Assembly (NCBI RefSeq): GCF_019192735.1
Contig: NZ_JAHTKP010000064.1
Coordinates: 1-41,392 of the forward strand
DNA from: Kitasatospora aureofaciens
GTDB taxonomy: Bacteria > Actinomycetota > Actinomycetes > Streptomycetales > Streptomycetaceae
DNA length: 41,392 nucleotides
Direction: 5' to 3'
Position numbers and translations under genes: made by a program. How positions within the stretch are numbered: the first letter of the stretch is position 1; each line of letters begins with the position of its first letter. Positions 21,739 to 29,018 of the stretch are shown in pieces. Under the pieces are notes generated by a model. The model was not told the DNA's origin and did not search any database. It saw nothing but the letters and a program-made list of their open reading frames with translations.

Positions 21739-22905
21739 ATGAACACCGATCAGATCGTCCGCACATTCGTCGAGTACTTCCAGGAACGCGGCCACCGCCC
21801 GATCACCGGATCGACCCTGCTGCCACCGCCGGGCGACCCGGTGCTGTTCACCACCTCGGGCATGCACCCGCTCACCCCGTACCTGGAAGGGCGCCCGCAC
21901 CCCATCGGCCGGCGGCTGGTCAACGTGCAACGGTGCCTGCGCACCACGGACCTCGACGAGGTCGGCGATCGCACCCATCTGACCGTCTTCGAGATGCTCG
22001 GCACCTGGTCGCTCGGCGACTACGAGGGCCCGCTGAGCCTCGACTGGGGTTACGGACTGCTCACCGAGGGCTTCGGCATCGATCCGGGCCTGCTCCACGC
22101 CACGGTCTTCGGCGGCGACGACCAGACCGGTCCGGACACCGCCTCCCTGGAGCTGTGGCAGCGGCGCGGAGTGCCGGTGGAGCTCACCGTCGAGGACAAC
22201 TGGTGGTCCAACGGACCGACCGGCCCGTGCGGCCCCGACTCGGAGATCTTCCTGTGGACCGGCGACACCCCGCCGGAGTCGACGCCGACCGAGGACGACC
22301 GCTGGGTGGAGGTGTGGAACCACGTGATGATGCGTCACCGCCGGCTCGACGACGGTTCACTCGTGCCGCTCCCGCAGCGCAACGTCGACACCGGACTCGG
22401 CCTGGAACGGCTGGCCTCGCTGCTGCAGGGACGCGGGTCGGTGTTCGAGTGCGACGTCTTCGACCCCTGGCGCCGCCTCGTGCCGCCGCTGTGGCCGCTC
22501 GACGAAACGTCCCTTCGGCTGGTCTGCGACCACCTCCGCTCGGCCGTCGTGGTGGTCGGCGACGGGGTGCGCCCGGCCAACACCGGCCGCGGCTACGTGC
22601 TGCGCCGGCTGGTGCGGCGAGTGCTCACCGTACTGCGGCGCAACGATCCCCGGTGCGGTCTCGGCGACCTGCCGGACGAGCTGATCCGGCACACCTTGGA
22701 CCACTTCCGCCAGCCAGGGGATCCGGAGACCGTGCGCCGGGTGCTGCTCGACGAGGAACACCGTTTCGTCCGGCTCCTGGAACGCGGTCGGCAGGTGCTG
22801 TCACGGCCCCGCTTCCGCGGCCCGTTGAGCGAGGAGGACTTCCACTACCTCCACGACACCCACGGCCTGCCGCGTGACCTCGTCCTGAACCTGCGACCGC
22901 ACTGA
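21739..22905 (+). CDS. Alanyl-tRNA synthetase-like protein, catalytic half only
   Basis: A 388-residue protein matching only the first half of alanyl-tRNA synthetase, which is normally near 880 residues. It has the class II core: motif 1 region 'FTTSGMHPLTPYLEGRPHP', motif 2 'HLTVFEMLGTWSLGDY', the adenylate-site loop 'SNGPTGPCGPDSEIF', 'VWNHVMMRHRRLDDGSLVPLP' and motif 3 'DTGLGLERLASLLQG'. The following tRNA-binding helical domain is present ('LRPANTGRGYVLRRLVRR'-type block). It stops at 'LHDTHGLPRDLVLNLRPH', where the full enzyme goes on to the editing and C-Ala domains. AAGGAG precedes ATG 21739. It may charge tRNA-Ala without proofreading, or activate an amino acid for another purpose. 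A leader peptide and hairpins lie upstream. Confidence 0.85.
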   Translation: MNTDQIVRTFVEYFQERGHRPITGSTLLPPPGDPVLFTTSGMHPLTPYLEGRPHPIGRRLVNVQRCLRTTDLDEVGDRTHLTVFEMLGTWSLGDYEGPLSLDWGYGLLTEGFGIDPGLLHATVFGGDDQTGPDTASLELWQRRGVPVELTVEDNWWSNGPTGPCGPDSEIFLWTGDTPPESTPTEDDRWVEVWNHVMMRHRRLDDGSLVPLPQRNVDTGLGLERLASLLQGRGSVFECDVFDPWRRLVPPLWPLDETSLRLVCDHLRSAVVVVGDGVRPANTGRGYVLRRLVRRVLTVLRRNDPRCGLGDLPDELIRHTLDHFRQPGDPETVRRVLLDEEHRFVRLLERGRQVLSRPRFRGPLSEEDFHYLHDTHGLPRDLVLNLRPH

Positions 22906-22933
22906 CGGCCGTCGGCACACCCGGCGGCCATCA
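22903..22933. terminator. Convergent terminator after the AlaRS-like gene
   Basis: TGACGGCCGTCGG (22903-22915) and CCGGCGGCCATCA (22921-22933) pair at 11 of 13 positions plus one wobble, with a 5-base loop. The stem contains the stop codons of both convergent genes. Confidence 0.6.
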
Positions 22934-23185
22934 GGCCCGGCCGGGCGGACTCTCCGGGCGCGAGGCGTAGGCGATGCACTCCACGTCGATCTGGTCGGCG
23001 AGGCGGCCCAGCGCACCGGCCAGGGCACGGATGGTGTCCGGGTCGAACTCCGTCTCGCCGTCCTCGCCGTCCGCCAGGCTCAGCCAGCCGGCCGCCACGC
23101 GGCGGAGCACGCTGGTGACCTCGGCAGCAGGGATCAGCACGCCGCCGCTGCGCGGAAAGAGCACGGGCACGTTCACCTGGATCAC
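22931..23185 (-). CDS. DUF6213-type small protein
   Basis: An 84-residue acidic cytosolic protein. The pattern 'VLIPAAEVTSVLRRVAAGWLSLA', then 'DPDTIRALAGALGRLADQIDVECIAY', is that of the streptomycete DUF6213 family; function unknown. ATG 23185 follows AGGAGGAAGA with good spacing. It lies 72 bp downstream of dnaK on the same strand and could be read from that transcript, as no strong terminator is visible between them. Confidence 0.8.
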   Translation of the reverse strand: MIQVNVPVLFPRSGGVLIPAAEVTSVLRRVAAGWLSLADGEDGETEFDPDTIRALAGALGRLADQIDVECIAYASRPESPPGRA

Positions 23186-23257
23186 GGTCTTCCTCCTGAC
23201 TCCCCTCTCCAGCGTCTCCCCGGCCGGACGGCACGCAAAGTCCGCGCGGGGACCTCC

Positions 23258-25108
23258 TCAGGTCGTCTTGCCGCCCTTCTCGTCGTCGACGATCTCGGCG
23301 TCCACGACCTCGTCGTCCGGCGGAGGGCCGGGGGGCGGGGCCGTCGTGCCGGCTCCGGCGGCGGACTGGCCGTAGATGGCCTGGCCGAGCTTCTGGCTGA
23401 CCTGGGCGAGGTGCTCGCTCGCGGAGCGGATCGCCGGGTTGTCCTCGCCCTTGAGCTTCTCCTTGAGGTCGGCCGCGGCGGCTTCCACCTCGGTCTTCAC
23501 GTCGCCGGGGATCTTGTCCTCGTTGTCCCGGAGGAACGTCTCGGTCGAGTACACGAGCTGCTCGGCGGAGTTGCGGGTCTCGGCCTCCTCCTTGCGCCGG
23601 CGGTCCTCCTCCGCGTGCTGCTCGGCCTCGCGGACCATCCGGTCGATGTCGTCCTTCGGCAGGGCCGAGCCGCCGGTGACGGTCATCTTCTGCTCCCGCC
23701 CGGTGCCGAGGTCCTTGGCGCCGACGTGCATGATGCCGTTGGCGTCGATGTCGAAGGTGACCTCGATCTGCGGGACTCCGCGCGGCGCCGGGGCGAGGCC
23801 GGTCAGCTCGAACATGCCGAGCTTCTTGTTGTACGCGGCGATCTCGCGCTCGCCCTGGAACACCTGGATCTGCACGGACGGCTGGTTGTCCTCGGCCGTG
23901 GTGAAGATCTCCGAGCGCTTGGTCGGGATGGTCGTGTTGCGCTCGATCAGCTTGGTCATGATGCCGCCCTTGGTCTCGATGCCGAGGGACAGCGGGGTGA
24001 CGTCGAGCAGCAGGACGTCCTTGACCTCGCCCTTCAGCACCCCGGCCTGGAGCGAGGCGCCGATGGCGACGACCTCGTCCGGGTTGACGCCCTTGTGCGG
24101 GTCCTTGCCGGTGAGCTCCCGCACCAGGCCGGTCACCGCGGGCATCCGGGTCGAGCCGCCGACCATGATCACGTGGTCGATGTCCGAGATCTTGATCCGC
24201 GCGTCCTTCACAGCCTGCTCGAAGGGGGCCTTGCAGCGCTCCAGCAGGTCGGCGGTGAGCTGCTGGAACTGGGCGCGGGTGAGCTTCTCGTCCAGGTGCA
24301 GCGGGCCCTCGGCGGAGGCCGTGATGTAGGGCAGGTTGACCGTCGTCTCCGTCGCTGCCGACAGCTCCACCTTCGCCCGCTCGGCGGCCTCCCGCAGGCG
24401 CTGGACGGCCATCTTGTCCCTGGACAGGTCGATGCCGTAGCCGTTCTTGAACTGCGTGACCAGGTGGTCGACGACCCGCTGGTCCCAGTCGTCGCCGCCC
24501 AGGTGGGTGTCGCCGTTGGTGGCCTTCACCTCGACCACGCCCTCGCCGATCTCCAGCAGGGACACGTCGAAGGTGCCGCCGCCGAGGTCGAAGACGAGGA
24601 CCGTCTGCTCGTTCTCCTTGTCCAGGCCGTAGGCGAGGGCGGCGGCGGTCGGCTCGTTGATGATCCGCAGCACCTTGAGCCCGGCGATCTCGCCGGCCTC
24701 CTTGGTCGCGGTGCGCTGCGAGTCGTTGAAGTACGCCGGCACCGTGATCACGGCGTCCGTCACGTTCTCGCCCAGGTACGACTCCGCGTCCCGCTTGAGC
24801 TTCTGGAGCACCCGGGCCGAGATCTCCTGCGCGGCGTAGCGCTTGCCGTCGATGTCGCCGCTCTCCGGGAAGTGCCAGGTGCTCTCGCCCATGTGCCGCT
24901 TGACCGACCGGGCGGTGCGGTCGACGTTGGTGACCGCCTGGCGCTTGGCGACCTCGCCGACCAGTACCTCCCCGCCCTTCGCGAAGGCCACGACGGACGG
25001 GGTGGTCCGGGCGCCCTCGGTGTTCGCGATGACGGTCGGCTCGCCGCCCTCCAGGACGGAGACCACCGAGTTCGTCGTGCCCAGGTCGATCCCGACTGCG
25101 CGTGTCAT
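23258..25108 (-). CDS. Chaperone DnaK (Hsp70), solitary paralogue
   Basis: A 616-residue complete Hsp70. The ATPase domain opens 'AVGIDLGTTNSVVSVLEGG', and has phosphate loop 'VFDLGGGTFDVSLLEIG' and 'HVIMVGGSTRMP'. The linker 'DVLLLDVTPLSLGIETKGG' leads to the substrate-binding domain and a charged lid ('EAEQHAEEDRRRKEEAE'); the C-terminus is Pro/Asp-rich and ends EKGGKTT. AGGAGG precedes ATG 25108. No grpE, dnaJ or hspR accompanies it and I found no CTTGAGT-type HAIR or CIRCE element upstream, unlike the main dnaK operon of streptomycetes, so it is probably a second copy with its own control. Confidence 0.95.
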   Translation of the reverse strand: MTRAVGIDLGTTNSVVSVLEGGEPTVIANTEGARTTPSVVAFAKGGEVLVGEVAKRQAVTNVDRTARSVKRHMGESTWHFPESGDIDGKRYAAQEISARVLQKLKRDAESYLGENVTDAVITVPAYFNDSQRTATKEAGEIAGLKVLRIINEPTAAALAYGLDKENEQTVLVFDLGGGTFDVSLLEIGEGVVEVKATNGDTHLGGDDWDQRVVDHLVTQFKNGYGIDLSRDKMAVQRLREAAERAKVELSAATETTVNLPYITASAEGPLHLDEKLTRAQFQQLTADLLERCKAPFEQAVKDARIKISDIDHVIMVGGSTRMPAVTGLVRELTGKDPHKGVNPDEVVAIGASLQAGVLKGEVKDVLLLDVTPLSLGIETKGGIMTKLIERNTTIPTKRSEIFTTAEDNQPSVQIQVFQGEREIAAYNKKLGMFELTGLAPAPRGVPQIEVTFDIDANGIMHVGAKDLGTGREQKMTVTGGSALPKDDIDRMVREAEQHAEEDRRRKEEAETRNSAEQLVYSTETFLRDNEDKIPGDVKTEVEAAAADLKEKLKGEDNPAIRSASEHLAQVSQKLGQAIYGQSAAGAGTTAPPPGPPPDDEVVDAEIVDDEKGGKTT

Positions 25109-25263
25109 GTCCGGCCTCCTGATCGTCCCCCCTTCCCCTGCAGAGCCCTCCCGGGCGGCTTTCGCCTCCCCTTCAGGGGTAGAACGTGGGCGGAGTGGCG
25201 TCAAGCCAGGCGGCGAGGAACCTGGCCGCGCCCCCGGTGGGGGCCGGCGGTAGATTTTCGATC

Positions 25264-25710
25264 ATGAAGAGACCCGAACCGGACGGCCGATCGCTGCGGG
25301 CCGTCGTCGATCGCCTCGGCGCGGACGACCCGGCGTCGGAGCGCCCGCGCAGGGCCGCGGCCACGACACTGGTCGCGGTCGCGGCGCTACTGCTCGGGTG
25401 GATCCTGGTGCTCGGGGCGACGACGCACGGGCAGGCCGAGGTCAGGAACTGGTCCACGGTGTGGATCGGGATGGACCTGCTCCAGGTCGCCGGGCTGGTC
25501 GCCACCGCGGTGCTGCTGGCCGGGCGCTCGCGGCTGGTCGCCCTGGCCGGCGCGGCGACCGCGACGCTGCTGCTCCTCGACGCCTGGTTCGACGTGATGA
25601 CCGCCGAGGGCGGCAGCGACTGGTACGTGGCGCTCGCCATGGCGCTGATGGTCGAACTTCCCGCATCCTTCGCAATGACGGTCCTGGCCAGGCACAGCCT
25701 GGACTGGTGA
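25264..25710 (+). CDS. Hypothetical four-helix membrane protein
   Basis: A 148-residue protein with a short charged N-terminus and about four hydrophobic helices (near 30-52, 70-86, 88-106 and 121-140). It resembles small streptomycete membrane proteins without known function; an acidic loop 'DVMTAEGGSDWY' lies between helices 3 and 4. TAGATT at 25251-25256 is seven bases before ATG 25264, so the transcript is probably leaderless. Its stop overlaps the next GTG (GTGA), so both proteins are coupled. Confidence 0.8.
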   Translation: MKRPEPDGRSLRAVVDRLGADDPASERPRRAAATTLVAVAALLLGWILVLGATTHGQAEVRNWSTVWIGMDLLQVAGLVATAVLLAGRSRLVALAGAATATLLLLDAWFDVMTAEGGSDWYVALAMALMVELPASFAMTVLARHSLDW

Positions 25711-25940
25711 CGGCCGGGTCCGGCCGCACCCGATGCCGGACCCGGCTCCGGCTCGGCACCGGGGTCCTGGTGATCGCCGCCTCGATGGTCGGCGGCGTGG
25801 TCGCCGGCCCGGCGCTCGGCCGGGCCATCGAGTGGTCCGGCATCCGCACCGTCCCGGTCCTGCTCGGCGTCGTCTCCGCCCTCTGCCTGACCGCCACCCT
25901 GTGGCTGACCCGTACCACCCGTCCCACCACGTCCATGTGA
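25707..25940 (+). CDS. Small two-helix membrane protein
   Basis: A 77-residue protein with a basic N-terminus and two hydrophobic helices ('GVLVIAASMVGGVVAGPALG' and 'VPVLLGVVSALCLTATLWLT'). No domain is recognised. GTG 25707 overlaps the stop of the preceding membrane-protein gene, which argues for translational coupling and a shared function or complex at the membrane. The RTTRPTTSM tail is cytosolic or external depending on topology. Confidence 0.65.
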   Translation: MTAGSGRTRCRTRLRLGTGVLVIAASMVGGVVAGPALGRAIEWSGIRTVPVLLGVVSALCLTATLWLTRTTRPTTSM

Positions 25941-26076
25941 CGGACCATCCGGTCGTCTCCGGCGGTTCGGGTGAGAACGGTTCGACGTGGAACGTCTCCA
26001 CTTCCGCCGGCCCCCGCGTCCCAATGGCCAGGTGGGCGGTGTGAGACGGACTTGGGACGGCCGAGCAAGATCGAAT

Positions 26077-26122
26077 CGGCGGTAGGGGTGACCCCAGACT
26101 TGCTCTGGCGACGACACCGCCG
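26077..26122 (+). promoter_or_regulatory. Three-way-junction-like fold upstream of the NlpC/P60 gene
   Basis: CGGCGGT (26077-26083) pairs with ACCGCCG (26116-26122) and encloses two smaller hairpins: GGGG-TGA-CCCC and CCAGA-CTTGC-TCTGG. Another hairpin GTGGA-ACGTC-TCCAC is at 25987-26001. The region 25941-26188 has no gene and would be the 5' leader of the cell-wall hydrolase gene. Such genes can be under c-di-AMP riboswitches in actinobacteria, but I did not recognise that consensus here. Confidence 0.4.
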
Positions 26123-26188
26123 ACCCGTACCACCAGGCCGGCGGCCGTCGCGCTCCCGAAAATCCCTCACCTGCCACGGAGAGACACC

Positions 26189-27793
26189 TTGAGTGGATCC
26201 ACTCCCGTTCGACGCCGGATGTCGCTGGGCCTGAGCCTGGCGACCGCGCTGACCGCCGTCGGAGCCTTCACGGCCACCGCCACCGGCACCGCCGTCGCGG
26301 CACCCGCTCCCCCCGCGGGCAGCCCGATCAGCCTCCAGTCGCCCGCCTGCCCGGCGACCATCCAGCAGGGCGAGAGCGACGGCTGCGTCACCCAGCTCCA
26401 GATGGAGCTGAACCTGACGGGTGCCCAGATCGGCGCCGACGGCCAGTTCGGCCCGGCCACCTACACCGCCGTGGTCAACTTCCAGTCCGCCCACGGTCTC
26501 ACCGCCGACGGCCTGGTCGGCCCGGCCACCAAGAACGCCCTGGACTCGGCCGCGCTCAGCGCCTCGGGCACCGTCAACCTCTCCACCTCCTGCGCGAACC
26601 TGTCCCAGGGGTCGACCGGCGCGTGCGTGAGCACCCTGCAGCAGCAGCTCAACGGCTTCGGCGCGGGTCTCACGGTCGACGGCCGGTTCGGCCCGGGCAC
26701 CGACACCGCCGTCCGCAACTTCCAGAGCAGCCACGGCCTGGTCTCCGACGGCATCGTCGGCCCGGCCACCAAGGCCGCGCTGGCCGGCGGGACCGGCGGC
26801 GGCTCGGACCTCAACCTGCTCAGCGACTGCGGCCAGCTCCAGCAGGGCAGCCAGGGCTCCTGCGTGTCGACGCTCCAGATCGTGCTCAACGGCTACGGCG
26901 CGGGCCTCACCGTCGACGGCCAGTTCGGCGCCGGCACCGACACCGCCGTGCGCAACTTCCAGTCCTCGCACGGCCTCACCGCCGACGGCATCGTCGGCAC
27001 CGGGACCAAGAACGCCCTCTACGGGCTGAGCAGCTCCGGCGGCGGCACGTCGACCACCGTGGACCTGCGCACCCAGTGCGGCACCCTGCAGAGCGGCGCC
27101 TCGGGCAGCTGCGTCTCCACGCTCCAGACCATGCTGAACAACCTCGGCGCCGGTCTCACCGTGGACGGCCAGTTCGGCCCGGGCACCGACACCGCCGTCC
27201 GCAACTTCCAGAGCTCCCGCGGTCTCGCCGTGGACGGCATCGTCGGCCCGGCGACCAAGAACGCCCTGTACGGCGGCGGCTCCGGCCCGATCTCCACCGG
27301 CACCCCGCCGTCCGGCGGCCCGATCGACGACACCAAGGTCCTCACCGCCGCGAAGTCCTTCCTCGGCCTCCCGTACGTCTGGGGCGGCGGGCACTCGCTG
27401 CGCGGGGAGGGCCCCGGCCCGTCCCTGGGCACCTGCGCCGACTACACCGGCTCGATCCTGCCCTGCCCGGCCAACACCACCGTCGGCCTGGACTGCTCCG
27501 GCCTGGTCCGCGCCGCCTACTGGTTCGGCGCCGGGATCGACCTCGGCAACGGCGGCAACACCAACGACCAGACCTGGGACCGGCGCACCCTGCCGATCTC
27601 GGCGTCCCAGCGCCAGCCCGGTGACATCGAGTTCTTCGGCGACGGCCCGCACTCCACCCACCACGTCATCATCTACGCCGGCACCGACCCCACGACGGGT
27701 GCCGACATGATGTACGAGGCCCAGGAGACCGGCACGAACGTCCACTACGTCAGCCTGCGCACCGGCGGCTACTGGTACCACGTCGTGGCGTAG
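26189..27793 (+). CDS. Secreted NlpC/P60-type hydrolase with four peptidoglycan-binding repeats
   Basis: A 534-residue exported protein. The signal peptide is residues 1-35 ('MSLGLSLATALTAVGAF', cleavage near VAAPAP). Four PG_binding_1 repeats follow (about 45-125, 130-200, 205-280, 287-365), each with a Cys pair and 'ADGQFGP-x-T-x-TAVRNFQS-x-HGL'. The C-terminal 150 residues are an NlpC/P60-like peptidase: catalytic Cys in 'TVGLDCSGLVRAAYW' and His in 'HSTHHVIIYAG'. It should cut stem peptides of peptidoglycan. TTG 26189 is the start, with GGAGAG upstream. Repeats 2 to 4 are very alike at DNA level, suggesting recent duplication. A terminator follows. Confidence 0.9.
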   Translation: MSGSTPVRRRMSLGLSLATALTAVGAFTATATGTAVAAPAPPAGSPISLQSPACPATIQQGESDGCVTQLQMELNLTGAQIGADGQFGPATYTAVVNFQSAHGLTADGLVGPATKNALDSAALSASGTVNLSTSCANLSQGSTGACVSTLQQQLNGFGAGLTVDGRFGPGTDTAVRNFQSSHGLVSDGIVGPATKAALAGGTGGGSDLNLLSDCGQLQQGSQGSCVSTLQIVLNGYGAGLTVDGQFGAGTDTAVRNFQSSHGLTADGIVGTGTKNALYGLSSSGGGTSTTVDLRTQCGTLQSGASGSCVSTLQTMLNNLGAGLTVDGQFGPGTDTAVRNFQSSRGLAVDGIVGPATKNALYGGGSGPISTGTPPSGGPIDDTKVLTAAKSFLGLPYVWGGGHSLRGEGPGPSLGTCADYTGSILPCPANTTVGLDCSGLVRAAYWFGAGIDLGNGGNTNDQTWDRRTLPISASQRQPGDIEFFGDGPHSTHHVIIYAGTDPTTGADMMYEAQETGTNVHYVSLRTGGYWYHVVA

Positions 27794-27808
27794 CCCATGC
27801 GCGGGACG

Positions 27809-27839
27809 GCGGGGCGGGGCGCATGACGCCTCGCCCCGC
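27809..27839. terminator. Bidirectional terminator
   Basis: GCGGGGCG (27809-27816) pairs with CGCCCCGC (27832-27839), extended inward by a G-T wobble and GGCG/CGCC, with a 5-base loop CATGA. It stands between the convergent NlpC/P60 and HTH-partner genes. Confidence 0.75.
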
Positions 27840-27854
27840 CGCTTTCCGGAAGGT

Positions 27855-29018
27855 CTAACGCCCGTCGGCCTTCTTGCGGTAGTGGTCGAGGATGTCCTGG
27901 CGCAGCAGGTGGCCGAAGCCGGCGGCTTCGAGGCGGAGGCCGAGCTGGGGCTCGGTGAGGTCGAGGGCGGCCGCCGTCCTCCCGAGGTGCCAGTCGTGGG
28001 CGGCGAGGCGGTCCAGGAGGTGGCCGCGGCGGACCTGGCTCTCGGAGAGGCGGAAGGTCTTGAGATAGGCGATCCGGCCGGTGTCGTCGGTGATGGCCTC
28101 GCCGATGTGGTTCTCCTGCTTCGGGCGGAAGTCGGGCACGAAGCGGGCGAGGGTGAAGCGGCCGAGGCGGTGGACGGTGCGGCGCCGGTAGTCGGCGTCC
28201 AGCAGGCCCGCGGCCATGGTGGTGCCGTGGAACCGCGCCCACGCGCGTTCCTGCTCGTCGACGGCGGCGCGCAGGTCGGCCAGCGTGCGCACCGGGGCGG
28301 ACCGCAGGTCGGCGCGGAAGTCCGGCACCGGGGCGGAGAGGGTGCCGTAGTGGTGGATCAGCTCGCCGTACAGGTCGAGGAGCAGGCTCCGGTGCAGAGA
28401 GCGGTAGTCGTCCGGGTGCGGCACCACGAAGGCGGCGGCGAGGGCGTCGGCGACGTAGACGGCGACGCCGCACTGCCCGGGGTGGATCTCGAACACCCGC
28501 AGGGCATCGGCCAGTCCGCGCACCTGGTCGCCGCTGTACGCCTCCTCGGCGCGCGGCGACAGGCCGCGTCGCAGGGCCTGCTGGGACCACTGCTCCCACG
28601 CGACGGTCGGGCCGCCGAAGTGCAGGGCGAGGTAGCCCTCCAGGGCGAGGTGCAGCGGCAGGAAGCGCAGCCGGGTACGTCCCTCGCGCTTGGCCATGCG
28701 CCGGGGCGGCTGCAGCCGGACGCGCTCGGGCAGCGTGTCGGCCGGCTGGGTGCTGGCCAGCTGGGTGCCGTAGGCGGCGGCCGCGGTGCCGTCGCGGGTC
28801 CAGTCGGCGACGAAGCCGTGCGGGATGTACGAGGTGTACGAGGTGCGCCGCTCCACCGGGACGGACGCGTACTCGGTCTCGTAGAGCTCCTGGTGCAGCC
28901 GCAGGTCGGTCAGCGGCTCCGCACGCACCAGCGGGACGAGCCGCACCCCGCCCCAGACCTGGGCGGGCCGGGTGTCCAGCCCGGCGAGGTCGAGCCGGAA
29001 GGCAGGGGTCGTGGTCAT
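27855..29018 (-). CDS. Uncharacterised partner protein with C-terminal Fis-like HTH (ARPP-2-like?)
   Basis: A 387-residue protein without a catalytic motif that I know. The N-terminal half ('GVRLVPLVRAEPLTDLRLHQELY', 'YIPHGFVADW', 'VRLQPPRRMAKREG', 'LRFLPLHLALEGYLALHFGG') resembles proteins that accompany Ro60/vWA genes and may correspond to the family named ARPP-2; I am not certain. The last 55 residues form a Fis/NtrC-type HTH: 'LLDRLAAHDWHLGRTAAALDLTEPQLGLRLEAAGFG', so it may bind DNA. ATG 29018 overlaps the stop of the vWA gene by 4 bp, so both are made together and probably form one system. Confidence 0.7.
   Translation of the reverse strand: MTTTPAFRLDLAGLDTRPAQVWGGVRLVPLVRAEPLTDLRLHQELYETEYASVPVERRTSYTSYIPHGFVADWTRDGTAAAAYGTQLASTQPADTLPERVRLQPPRRMAKREGRTRLRFLPLHLALEGYLALHFGGPTVAWEQWSQQALRRGLSPRAEEAYSGDQVRGLADALRVFEIHPGQCGVAVYVADALAAAFVVPHPDDYRSLHRSLLLDLYGELIHHYGTLSAPVPDFRADLRSAPVRTLADLRAAVDEQERAWARFHGTTMAAGLLDADYRRRTVHRLGRFTLARFVPDFRPKQENHIGEAITDDTGRIAYLKTFRLSESQVRRGHLLDRLAAHDWHLGRTAAALDLTEPQLGLRLEAAGFGHLLRQDILDHYRKKADGR

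Noticed and set aside
25109..25263. HAIR or CIRCE element before dnaK
   Set aside because: Looked for CTTGAGT-N7-ACTCAAG and TTAGCACTC-type repeats; none present.
23411..25267. 618-codon plus-strand frame opposite dnaK
   Set aside because: Mirror frame of a highly conserved Hsp70 gene; Leu/Val/Gly/Asp-rich without motifs. Antisense frames of this kind are usual at dnaK.
26077..26122. c-di-AMP (ydaO) riboswitch
   Set aside because: The context fits, but I could not find the conserved GGGGA-type core, so only a structured leader is claimed.
25442..27781. 779-codon minus-strand frame opposite the NlpC/P60 gene
   Set aside because: Its repeats only mirror the peptidoglycan-binding repeats; no independent domain or ribosome site.
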